A stretch of DNA of 64,000 nucleotides from positions 248,001 through 312,000 of the forward strand of contig NZ_JAUOTP010000003.1 in the NCBI RefSeq assembly GCF_030546695.1, written 5' to 3'. Under the pieces are notes generated by a model, which worked only from the letters and a program-made list of their open reading frames with translations, was not told the DNA's origin and made no database searches. The position numbers and the translations under genes were made by a program. Of the stretch, positions 54,371-61,815 are shown piece after piece; position 1 is the first letter of the stretch; each line of letters begins with the position of its first letter. Origin of the DNA: Sphingomonas natans (lineage in GTDB: Bacteria > Pseudomonadota > Alphaproteobacteria > Sphingomonadales > Sphingomonadaceae).

Positions 54371-55234
54371 TCAAAGGCCATCGACACTCTTGCTAACCAA
54401 GATATTCACTGCGACGCGTCGATTCTGTGCCTTACCTTCAGGTGTATCGTTGCTGGCTAGCGGATCGGCTTTGGCCATGCCTGTTGGGGTCAGCATACGG
54501 TATGGCTTCCATCCGCAATTCTGCTGGAGATAATTGATCACGCGAGCGGCGCGCTTCTCGCTAAGCTGCTGGTTTACGTCGTCGCCTCCGGTCGAGTCAG
54601 TATAACCAACAACAAGCATCAGAGCGTTCTCGGTTGCCTGCGCCGAAGTCGCTGCAGCGCAGAGACCGGCCTTGTCTTCTGCCGATAGCTCAGCTTTGCC
54701 CGTGTCGAAGTGCACGTTCGTTGTGCTCCTCACATTATATTTATCAATATCACCGATCCGGCCTCGCAGGGCCTCCGTTGCGGCTGTTTGCTCCTCGAAG
54801 CGCTGAGACGTTCCGTTGTGAATCATGGTCGCAGTCTTGAGGTCGGTTGTTCGATAGCTGATCTGGCTCGCGAAGAGGTTACTGCCCGACTGCTGGTCCA
54901 TGCGCTGCAGGGTTTTGACCGTGACCGGGAGACCATTGAGCAGCATATCGGCCGTGGGTTTTCCCCGCCGACTGCTAAATAGGCTGCTTGCCGCCTTGAT
55001 ACGGGTAGCGTCGTTGATCGCGACGACCGTGTTGCTGCCGTCAGCGGCAGTGACTTTTATCCTGTCACCATTCCGCGCCGAGATGACGCCTTTAATCTCT
55101 GGCCCCCGGGTATCGCCATTCACGATAATGTTGGGGTCAAGCTGAGTAGGAGTCTGCGCAAACACGCCACCAGACAAGGACACGGCCGACAGAATGAGCA
55201 TCATGCGGCCTGAGACTGGAAAGGTAGTAATCAT
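54371..55234 (-). CDS. OmpA-family protein
   Basis: A 287-residue exported protein. A signal peptide ends at GGVFAQ (about 27). An N-terminal small beta-barrel-like part (GVISARNGDRIKVTAADGSNTVVAINDATRIKA) is followed by a linker and the C-terminal OmpA peptidoglycan-binding domain from about 165: NVHFDTGKAELSAED, MLVVGYTDSTGGDDVNQQLSEKRAARVINYL, NRRVAVNIL. The conserved Asp and Arg that contact diaminopimelate (TDSTG and the KRAARV Arg) are present. The N-terminal part replaces the usual eight-stranded barrel, so it is probably periplasmic or a lipoprotein-free anchor. The start has GGGAG upstream. It is one of the few intact genes in this section. Confidence 0.85.
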   Translation of the reverse strand: MITTFPVSGRMMLILSAVSLSGGVFAQTPTQLDPNIIVNGDTRGPEIKGVISARNGDRIKVTAADGSNTVVAINDATRIKAASSLFSSRRGKPTADMLLNGLPVTVKTLQRMDQQSGSNLFASQISYRTTDLKTATMIHNGTSQRFEEQTAATEALRGRIGDIDKYNVRSTTNVHFDTGKAELSAEDKAGLCAAATSAQATENALMLVVGYTDSTGGDDVNQQLSEKRAARVINYLQQNCGWKPYRMLTPTGMAKADPLASNDTPEGKAQNRRVAVNILVSKSVDGL

Positions 55235-55515
55235 CGAACCACTCCCTTTGCTGTTTAACTGCTAAAGGTCTGATCTGATAAACCTGTCGGCGCGATGAAC
55301 AACGATCGGCGGCGTACCGAGGACGGCTGGTCGGAATGCACTATGCGGCGAACCGATCGCGTGCTGTCGGCTGAACGTTGCTGTTGCATCAACGGTGAGC
55401 ATATTGGCGTCAATTACGGGCCTCCGCGCCGACGGGGCTACCCATTTTGCGCGATGTTACTCAGGAGTAAGCTCAAACCGCGTTTCTAGATAGCGCGAGC
55501 TCGCCGGCAACGGGG

Positions 55516-55960
55516 CTATGCCGTGCTCCGCGGTGAGGGCGGGCGCAATTCAAGCCAATCTCGACCTGTCGATCGGCGCCTCAGCCAATCTGGAAGCAGC
55601 GATCGCGGTCGGATCGGTCCACACGACCAACCCGCACACCTACGGCATCTCTTACCTTTCATCGCGCGAGCCGACTGCCGATGGGCGGCAAAAACCCGAT
55701 TTCGCGGCGCCCGGCGAGCGCATCGTCTCCGCCCGCCACAACTGGCGGCCGACACGGGATCCCGTGCCGCGATCGATCCGCTTTATGTCGAAATGAGCGG
55801 CACGAGCATGGCAGACCGATACGCACGCGATCGCGATGCTCGATAGCCGCAATACGAAACTCGTCACCCAGCGCGCGCTCCTGGTTGCTGCGACCCGCGT
55901 CCGCGAAAGCCCGATTCCGGTGATGGATGACAAGGATCGCTAGATCCGGCTTATCAAGGA
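55516..55960 (+). pseudogene. subtilisin-like (S8) peptidase fragment 1
   Basis: The frame reads LDLSIGASANLEAAIAVGSVHTTNPHTYGISYLSSREPTADGRQKPDFAAPGERI. After a shift LYVEMSGTSMA follows, which holds the catalytic Ser of S8 peptidases. The Asp and His regions are absent. Past SGTSMA it diverges into unrelated sequence (TKLVTQRALLVAATRVRESPIPVMDDKDR) and stops. A 43-bp segment around SGTSMA is repeated at 56.6 kb. Confidence 0.7.
55774..55816 (+). repeat. 43-bp direct repeat, copy 1 (S8 SGTSMA region)
   Basis: It begins GATCGATCCGCTTT and ends GAGCATGGCA, and differs from copy 2 (about 56620-56662) at only two positions that I can see. The neighbouring DNA is unrelated on the right and different on the left, so it marks a recombination joint. 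Confidence 0.7.
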
Positions 55961-56171
55961 GAACTCCGGCGACAAGACCTCGGCGCTTGAGGTGATCGGC
56001 GAGGTGCCTGATCGGAGCAGTAGCCGCACGACGCATCGCCCAGGGGACGGGTCGTTGGGCGACTGAGGGCAAGAGAGGCCGGAACTGCCAGCAGATGCGT
56101 GGGAGCGTGCGAGATATAGACGACTTACGTAGTTCTATACGAATTGCCTAGAACTATATAAACGGTTTAGA

Positions 56172-56617
56172 ATGGACCCACGGCGCAATCCCTTTTCGCC
56201 TGGCGGGTAGCAGATCGCCCGAACTTGCTGGCCGAGAGGACTTCCTCGAAAGCGTTGCGGTCGCGCTCGACCGCATCCGTAGCGGCCGTCATGCACAGAG
56301 CACGATTCTGCTCGACCTGCGAGGGGTTGGAAGGACGGTGCTCCTCAACGCGATGCGTCGGGCAGCGGACGGCGAGGGCATCTTGAGCGTCCGATCGAGG
56401 CACCAGAGGGTCAGTCGCTTCCCGCCATGCTGGTTCCGGCACTCCGTACCGCCATGCTGAAGCTCGATCGCGGACAGGCGGCGATGACGCTGGCCAAGCG
56501 GGGTCTGGGAGCGCTCGCCAGGTTCGTGAAGGCGTTCAAGCTAAGCTACGGTGAGCTCGAGGCTTCGCTCAGCCTTGGCGAGATAGGGGTTGCTGACCAC
56601 GGCGATCTCGAAGCCGA
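56172..56617 (+). pseudogene. AAA ATPase (AAA_16-like) fragment
   Basis: Joined frames read MDPRRNPFSPG, SRSPELAGREDFLESVAVALDRIRSGRHAQSTILLDLRGVGRTVLLNAM (a P-loop GVGRTVLL with Arg for the catalytic Lys), then EAPEGQSLPAMLVPALRTAMLKLDRGQAAMTLAKRGLGALARFVKAFKLSYGE and GVADHGDLEADL. These are the N-terminal 150 residues of a common plasmid AAA ATPase, with at least two frameshifts. It then joins S8 peptidase sequence. Confidence 0.65.
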
Positions 56618-56824
56618 TCTGATCGATCCGCTTTGTGTCGAAATGAGCGGTACGAGCATGGCATCGCCACGCGTCTCGGGAGTGATCGCCGCATTTTGTC
56701 GCAGCGGCACGAATTTATCCGCGAACCCGATCGAGTAAAACGCACGCTGCTAGGCGGCTGCGTCGGCTTAGCGCGAGACCGCTACGTGCATGGCGCTGGA
56801 CTAGTCAATCTCATAAAGATGTAA
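56618..56824 (+). pseudogene. subtilisin-like (S8) peptidase fragment 2
   Basis: Directly after the ATPase piece the frame reads DPLCVEMSGTSMASPRVSGVIAAF, the catalytic-Ser helix of an S8 peptidase. After a shift it reads FIREPDRVKRTLLGGCVGLARDRYVHGAGLVNLIKM, the true C-terminus. It complements fragment 1, which ends at the same SGTSMA. Confidence 0.7.
56620..56662 (+). repeat. 43-bp direct repeat, copy 2
   Basis: Partner of the repeat at about 55774-55816. The 800 bp between them contains the ATPase fragment. Confidence 0.7.
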
Positions 56825-57236
56825 GCTCTGGGCTGAGCTGTTTTGATTGTGCCGTTCACCTTTCACGACGCAATTCGAGCATTGATTCACTAAGGTGACG
56901 TATAAAGGCCTCACATTGCGGCACTTGTGAGATATCGCGAGGCTGCGAATCCCAGCGCACCGTGGTCCATTCGTACCGGGCGCCTGCTAGTTTAAATCAT
57001 AATCGCTCAATCAGCCCCGACAAACAGATGATAAGCGGTTCGATGCATCCCGGCTGCTAATACGGCGTCCCCATCGGAGATGGACGGGCTCTATTCCGCT
57101 GCGCTCCACCGGACCATCGCGAGGCGACGTTCCGGCGCCACAGGCGTGACGATCCCTGACGCAGGAGCGCCTCGGCGAGGCGCGAGCGGACATCGCATCT
57201 GCGCGCGATGGCGTTGGTCGCGGCCGCTCGGGAAGT
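56825..57236. other. about 410 bp with no supported gene
   Basis: Frames at 57011-57346 and 57057-57554 on the minus strand are GC-rich shadows without motifs. Confidence 0.35.
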
Positions 57237-57380
57237 GCGGGGTGGGCGTCGGCTGCCTCTAGGCCCGTGCCGGCGGGCCGCAAGCCGGCTCTCGCCGGCT
57301 CCTCCACATCCGTTGCGGCCTGACGGTGCGGCCCGCCTATCGGCACGGGCCTGCCGTCCGCCTCCTGCCGCCCACCCCGC
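57237..57380. repeat. 144-bp imperfect inverted repeat upstream of ardC
   Basis: The outer arms GCGGGGTGGGCG (57237-57248) and CGCCCACCCCGC (57369-57380) pair perfectly. The inner arms 57261-57282 and 57327-57352 pair over 22 positions with a short bulge (AGGCCCGTGCCG with CGGCACGGGCCT, GGGCCGCA with TGCGGCCC). A small hairpin (7-bp AGCCGGC/GCCGGCT, 57283-57300) sits inside. The whole could fold as one long branched hairpin in single-stranded DNA or RNA. It ends 37 bp before the ardC start. Confidence 0.8.
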
Positions 57381-57417
57381 CCCTCCGGCGGCCGGTGCGT
57401 GTTGGCAGGAGAATGAG

Positions 57418-58323
57418 ATGGGCCAGGATCGATCGTCGCTCCAAGGCGAGGTGACGCAGCGCATAATCGCCGAGCTCGAGCAAGGCAGGCAGCCCTGGGT
57501 GCAGCCGTGGGACGATGCGAAAGCGACCGTCGGACTGCCGCGCAACGCGCACACCGGGCGGTGCTATTCGGGGATCAATATCCTTATCCTCTGGGCGCGG
57601 GTCGTCGAGCAGGGCTTTGCGGCTCAACGCTGGCTGACCTTCCATCAGGCGCGGTCACTAGGGGGGAATGTCCGTAGAGGCGAGCAGGGCAGCACCGTTT
57701 GCTACGCTGACCGGTTCATCCCGAAAGCGGAGAGCGACAAAGCATTGATCGAGGGGCGTGAGGCTCGAACAATCGCATTCCTCAAGCGCTTCACCGTCTT
57801 CAATGTCGCCCAGTGCGACGGGCTCCCTGCACATCTTGTCGTCGATGACGTTGCGCCGCAGGGGCAGGAGCTCGTGCCTATCGCGCATCGTGTCGCAGAA
57901 GCAACCGGAGCCAAAATCCGAATTGGAGGAAAGCAGGCCTTTTACGCGCCGCTAACCGACCATATCCAACTGCCTCCGCAATTCGCTTATGGCGTGCCGA
58001 TCAACTGGTATCGGACCCTCCTCCATGAGCTTGGACACTGGACCGGTCACTCAAGCCGGCTCAATCGGCTCGCGGATCCGTTTCTCGACAAAGCGGAATA
58101 TGCCCGGGAGGAGTTGTGCGCCGAGCTGGCGAGTTCCTTCCTGTGTGCCGAGCTCGGCATCGTTCCGACCGTTCGTCACGCGGACTATATTGGAGCCTGG
58201 CTGGAGATACTTCGGGAGGATGACCGAGCGATCTTCCGTGCGGCGAGCCACGCCAGCCGGGCGGTGGACTATATCCTCAACTGCGGGAGCGATCGGGAGG
58301 AAGCGGATCTTGCGGCGCGTTGA
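57418..58323 (+). CDS. ardC: ArdC-type antirestriction protein
   Basis: A 301-residue protein. The N-terminal ssDNA-binding ArdC_N domain (about 1-130: EVTQRIIAELEQGRQPWVQPWDD, PRNAHTGRCYSGINILILW, WLTFHQARSLGGNVRRGEQGSTVCYADRF) is followed by a C-terminal zinc metalloprotease-like domain with HELGHWTGH at about 206 and the third-ligand helix EELCAELASSFLCAELGI. ArdC protects transferred single-stranded DNA from restriction in the recipient. The ATG at 57418 has AGGAG six bases upstream; the open frame extends to 57208 through the inverted repeat and is not used. All catalytic residues are present. Confidence 0.92.
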   Translation: MGQDRSSLQGEVTQRIIAELEQGRQPWVQPWDDAKATVGLPRNAHTGRCYSGINILILWARVVEQGFAAQRWLTFHQARSLGGNVRRGEQGSTVCYADRFIPKAESDKALIEGREARTIAFLKRFTVFNVAQCDGLPAHLVVDDVAPQGQELVPIAHRVAEATGAKIRIGGKQAFYAPLTDHIQLPPQFAYGVPINWYRTLLHELGHWTGHSSRLNRLADPFLDKAEYAREELCAELASSFLCAELGIVPTVRHADYIGAWLEILREDDRAIFRAASHASRAVDYILNCGSDREEADLAAR

Positions 58324-58404
58324 TCCACGGTCCGCGTCGCTTCTGGTTAGGATGTTAGACGAAAGGCAGACCGAAGGATCGAGGTCCGCGAGCTTGGGTT
58401 CAAA

Positions 58405-58899
58405 TTGTCGCCGCGTTTGGACAAAGTGAAGTCGTTCCGTCCAGCGGCCATGCGCGACGGGCGCGGTTCCAAGGCGATCTCGTGGCGCTTCTCGATCAGC
58501 GTCGACCCATTTTGCGAAGGCTCCAGGAAACATTCGACCTTGGTCTACTGGCAGCTCGACCGTTCGGTGGAACGCCGCGGCGTCTTTAAGGTTGAAGCTT
58601 TCTCTGGGCTTTCCCCACTCAGAGACAAATCGCGCTCCGCCAGGTCCCCGGCGGAGCGTTTTTTTATGGGCGCCCATTGTCCGCGTTTGTACCGTGGCTG
58701 GGCGTTCCTGACAGCCGACTGGCTTTTTCCTGGGGCTTTGACGCCCGAGCTCGCCGAGGCTTTCTCGTGCGCCACGACGACCTGGCCGACGTGGTGCACT
58801 CAGCCGATGCCCGTGCTGCTTCGACCGCGCGACCTCTTGATTTGGCTGGACGGAAGCACCGAGGAGGTCCTCACATTGGTCAAGCCGGCCGATGCATAA
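58405..58899 (+). pseudogene. possible SRAP (YedK-like) peptidase remnant
   Basis: The last third reads SCATTTWPTWCTQPMPVLLRPRDLLIWLDGSTEEVLTLVKPADA, similar to the SRAP family ending (MPVILPPEDWxxWLDG...ALLRPY). The catalytic Cys N-terminus is absent. The conserved segment just before MPV (normally N-D-x-V-x-x-I-H) reads in another frame as DLADVVHSADAR. A terminator-like hairpin interrupts the middle. It is low-confidence. Confidence 0.35.
58634..58668 (+). terminator. strong intrinsic terminator
   Basis: An 8-bp stem GCTCCGCC/GGCGGAGC, reaching further with its flanking bases (CGCTCCGCC with GGCGGAGCG), is followed by TTTTTTT and then AT. It lies 330 bp after ardC. A second smaller hairpin (CTCTG/CAGAG) is just upstream at about 58598-58625. 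Together they would suit the end of the ardC transcript or of a small RNA. Confidence 0.7.
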
Positions 58900-58976
58900 T
58901 CAGGTTGATACGCTGAAGATCGTCATGATCGAGGTCGGCACCTTTTAGACAAGCGGCTTGAGGACAGGGGGAAGCC

Positions 58977-59384
58977 ATGCGTCCTTCGGTAATCGAATTT
59001 CGAACTTGCCTCTTCGCGCATTCCGAAACGGGCGCGATGCCGTTGCCGGCGCTGCGTGAGGAGGTTCTCGTATCGCACGAGGCGATCGAGGACGAGGAAA
59101 GCCGCGTCGAACTAATGCGTCTGTTCAACTTGGTCGCCGATCTCGTCGAATCTCATCGCGCTGGCGAAGGCGCGACCTGGACGTGTTCCGGGCACACCGG
59201 CAGGCACAGATTTGGCAATTCCTACGCGCAGAGAGTTTGGCCGATGGCCAGATCAATCGCGCGCGGGTTGCTTCGCATTACCGACCGAGAGGTAGAAGCG
59301 GGGCGGATGGAAGAAACCGACGAAATACGCCACTACGCGCTGGGCGACGACCATGCTTTCGATGCCTATCTGACTGCTCATTGA
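58977..59384 (+). CDS. hypothetical protein, second copy of the repeat-family gene
   Basis: A 135-residue open frame starting with AGGGGGAAGCC then ATG: MRPSVIEFRTCLFAHSETGAMPLPALREEVLV, AIEDEESRVELMRLFNLVADLVESH and ITDREVEAGRMEETDEIRHYALGDDHAFDAYLTAH. Alignment with the copy at 11.3 kb suggests that the middle (about residues 65-90) is read out of its original frame, because one base is missing there and one is gained later, leaving the ends in frame. So it may be only conditionally functional. I know no function. Confidence 0.5.
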   Translation: MRPSVIEFRTCLFAHSETGAMPLPALREEVLVSHEAIEDEESRVELMRLFNLVADLVESHRAGEGATWTCSGHTGRHRFGNSYAQRVWPMARSIARGLLRITDREVEAGRMEETDEIRHYALGDDHAFDAYLTAH

Positions 59385-60012
59385 TTTCTGTCCGTCCAGC
59401 AGCGGGGCGGGTCCTCAAGTTCGCCTAAGGGCAGACCCTAGCGCAAACCTTCAACCATTCGCTGTCTCGTCTCGCTTGGCTCTGCACCCAACTTCGTCGC
59501 GGGAATCGCGCCCATAGCGGGATGAACTGCTCTCGTTTGAGGGCCTGGATGTTGTTGGACGTCGGCTGAACAGACGGGATACCCAGCGAAGCTCGCTAGA
59601 GCAGGAGATTGCCAACTTCGCCGTCACCAGTGCTCGATGCGCGTCCGCAACGGACGCTCCTTATCAAACGCTGATTGGGAGGTTGAACGAGAAATCGCTA
59701 ATCGTATCAATACCGGACCGCGGCACGCAGTATTTATAATATAAACTTGCTCTGGTATTGTCCGATAAATGTCGACTATATCAACACAAAGATATCTGAC
59801 AGATCGATAAGGTGATTTCCTGCCCGAGGTCCGACAGGAATGCTTTGCTATACCTAAAAATAGCCATGATCCTCTATGAAAAAGAGAGGCGAAACCTAGT
59901 TTAGATCTGGATTATTGGTGGACATTGCGGTATAGTAATGACCATGATTAGTCGGAAGACCGATGTACCATCCGTGTGATGTGGCTGTGACCCATCCAAG
60001 GAGTGAACGGAC
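59385..60012. other. 628-bp intergenic stretch with an AT-rich centre
   Basis: No supported gene. The stretch 59735-59820 is AT-rich and contains a small palindrome ATCTGACAGAT (59794-59804). It may contain promoters for the following genes. An origin-like role is possible but no iterons were found. Confidence 0.4.
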
Positions 60013-60396
60013 ATGGCAGATCCCGCTCATACCGCCCGGACGAATTACTTTCGTTGTGACATCGAGATCATTCGCGACGCGATCGAGGATCACCCTGCGA
60101 TCGGCATTCGGTCGCGCCAGGACGATATTGGTGAGTGGTGGCACGCGCTCACGTCAAACGACGTTGACGCCGATCACGGGCGCTCCGACTTGGTCAGCCT
60201 CGGTCACAGGCTTGCAAAGCTGATCGATCAACGGGACGCGATCGCAGCCTTCTTCGTCGGCTTCAACGATCATGACCATGTCTTCGGCAGTGCTGTGCTC
60301 ATCAACCACCAAGGAGAGATCGGCCGCGTCGATCTTACCGACATTTACCGCATCGCCGGCGACAACGGCATCGTCCTGCGCGCAGCCGAGGACTGA
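60013..60396 (+). CDS. hypothetical protein, 127 residues
   Basis: A soluble acidic protein: IEIIRDAIEDHPAIGIRSRQDDIGEWWHALTSNDVDADHGRSDLVSLGHRLAKLIDQRDAIAAFFVG, then a beta-rich end HDHVFGSAVLINHQGEIGRVDLTDIYRIAGDNGIVLR. I recognise no family. AGGAG lies nine bases before the ATG, and codon pattern is convincing. It is followed by a membrane-anchored protein gene after 96 bp, with its own possible promoter. Confidence 0.65.
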   Translation: MADPAHTARTNYFRCDIEIIRDAIEDHPAIGIRSRQDDIGEWWHALTSNDVDADHGRSDLVSLGHRLAKLIDQRDAIAAFFVGFNDHDHVFGSAVLINHQGEIGRVDLTDIYRIAGDNGIVLRAAED

Positions 60397-60428
60397 CACG
60401 CCGCCGGGATGGAATGCGATAAATGCGA

Positions 60429-60457
60429 TTTAGGGCATGCCGCAACATTGTTATATA
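60429..60457 (+). promoter_or_regulatory. possible promoter of the membrane-anchored protein gene
   Basis: TTTAGG (60429-60434) and TATATA (60452-60457) are 17 bp apart and 36 bp from the start at 60493. The -35 is weak. Confidence 0.35.
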
Positions 60458-60492
60458 GCGGCCTTCTGAACGGATATACGGGAGGACGGCGT

Positions 60493-61086
60493 ATGGCGGA
60501 GGAAAAGCTGTTCGGGAAGTACAATGAATTTGTACTTCTTTTATCTGGTTTCGTGCTTACGGGACTGATAGGAAGCTATATTAGCCAACGCTATTCCCGA
60601 GAAGCGGCCACGTCCGCCTTCGCGTCATCTGTGTTCAAGGATACAACGGCCGCAATCGGGAAAAGAATGATGGCAACCAGCTCGTTACTGAATGCCTTGC
60701 AGTCAGAAGATGACGCCAATGGAACTAAATCAGCCAAGTTGGAGGTAGCCATGGACCGTTATCGCGACGGACTTCAAGTTTGGAACTCGGAGCGAACCTA
60801 TCTTCGCGAGATGGTGAGCACTTATTATGGGACTAGATCGTGGGAGACCGAACGGAAGATCCACTATCATTTTCGTGCCCTTGGGGACGCTCTGGAACGG
60901 GCGTATAAAACCGGCAAGGCTGACTATCCCTGTCTTAAGACGAAGCGTGATAAAATGCTGGATGAAGTTAGTGCGTTCGCGGGTGACCTAAGTCAGGCGC
61001 TCGACAGTGGACGGATCGGATCGGATGCTGATCACGGCAAACGCAATAAAATCCGATATCCCGACACAGTCTGCGTTATCCGCTAG
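60493..61086 (+). CDS. single-TM anchored helical protein, unknown function
   Basis: A 197-residue protein. A short cytoplasmic start (MAEEKLFGKYNEF) leads into one TM segment (about 13-30: VLLLSGFVLTGLIGSYI), then a long helical, charged domain: AAIGKRMMATSSLLNALQS, MDRYRDGLQVWNSERTYLREMVSTYYG and IHYHFRALGDALERAYKTGK. ATG at 60493 has GGAGG seven bases upstream; the open frame begins at 60409 but is not used. No family is recognised. Its lower GC than the neighbours hints at recent acquisition. Confidence 0.65.
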   Translation: MAEEKLFGKYNEFVLLLSGFVLTGLIGSYISQRYSREAATSAFASSVFKDTTAAIGKRMMATSSLLNALQSEDDANGTKSAKLEVAMDRYRDGLQVWNSERTYLREMVSTYYGTRSWETERKIHYHFRALGDALERAYKTGKADYPCLKTKRDKMLDEVSAFAGDLSQALDSGRIGSDADHGKRNKIRYPDTVCVIR

Positions 61087-61276
61087 GTGATGGGAAGCCT
61101 CTCAATTTAACGACCCACGCGAATGCGGCTAAGATAACGCAGGGATGCCTAGGCGATTACACTGCGAAGGATTATCGCTTTCTCGGTCGTTTGTTCTCGA
61201 AGCGTCATGTAGCGCCTAGACTGTGCCCGAAGGCGGATCACGCGCTATTCCACAAAAACTCCGGCTGTATCGATTT

Positions 61277-61558
61277 CTAGACGGGTCGCGAGTGTCGAGA
61301 ATGGCGATGGCACGAGGCGCTGCCAGCCTCGATCATAAGGGCGCTCCCCTCGCTATTGAGCATCACGACCTGTCCAGCGACCAGCCAGAGCTTGGGCGCC
61401 GTCACCTCAGCCTTGGAGAATTCCTCGCAAATCTCGGTGAAAGCGAGCCGTTCCGCCGCGTCCAACGCATGCCAGAGGGCAGTACAATCTTCCTGCCGCC
61501 CGCCAAGATCGCAAGTGCGACACCTGCGGGGCTGTCCACCCGCACACGGTGATGCCAT
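61277..61558 (-). CDS. possible hypothetical protein
   Basis: A minus-strand frame reads WHALDAAERLAFTEICEEFSKAEVTAPKLWLVAGQVVMLNSEGSALMIEAGS. It looks helical and coding, but has no ribosome site or family. The upstream frame (from 61647) has a different protein-like start (MTVSVTPKWHHRVRVD), so a frameshift may separate two halves of one gene. Confidence 0.3.
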   Translation of the reverse strand: MASPCAGGQPRRCRTCDLGGRQEDCTALWHALDAAERLAFTEICEEFSKAEVTAPKLWLVAGQVVMLNSEGSALMIEAGSASCHRHSRHSRPV

Positions 61559-61815
61559 TTCGGTGTTACCGACACTGTCATTCTCCTGCGGAATGGGTGT
61601 TTGAAGTCACATCGTCGGGTGCCGCCGGTGTTCGATCTGGCGTTCAAATTTTCTCGTGCGGGTCGTCAGGACCGGTCCGTTGAGAAACTGGCAACGGCCA
61701 CCCCGTTATTTGCGGTTGGTCGGTTGCGATCGGGCTTGGGAGCCGGCGCCGATCGCCGCGTTTGTCCGCGCAATTTCTCGTGGCGAGCCGCGCGCTCGAC
61801 TGATATTTTTGAACG

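Noticed and set aside
59735-59820. AT-rich region considered as a second origin
   Set aside because: No iterons, no DnaA box and no replication gene nearby.
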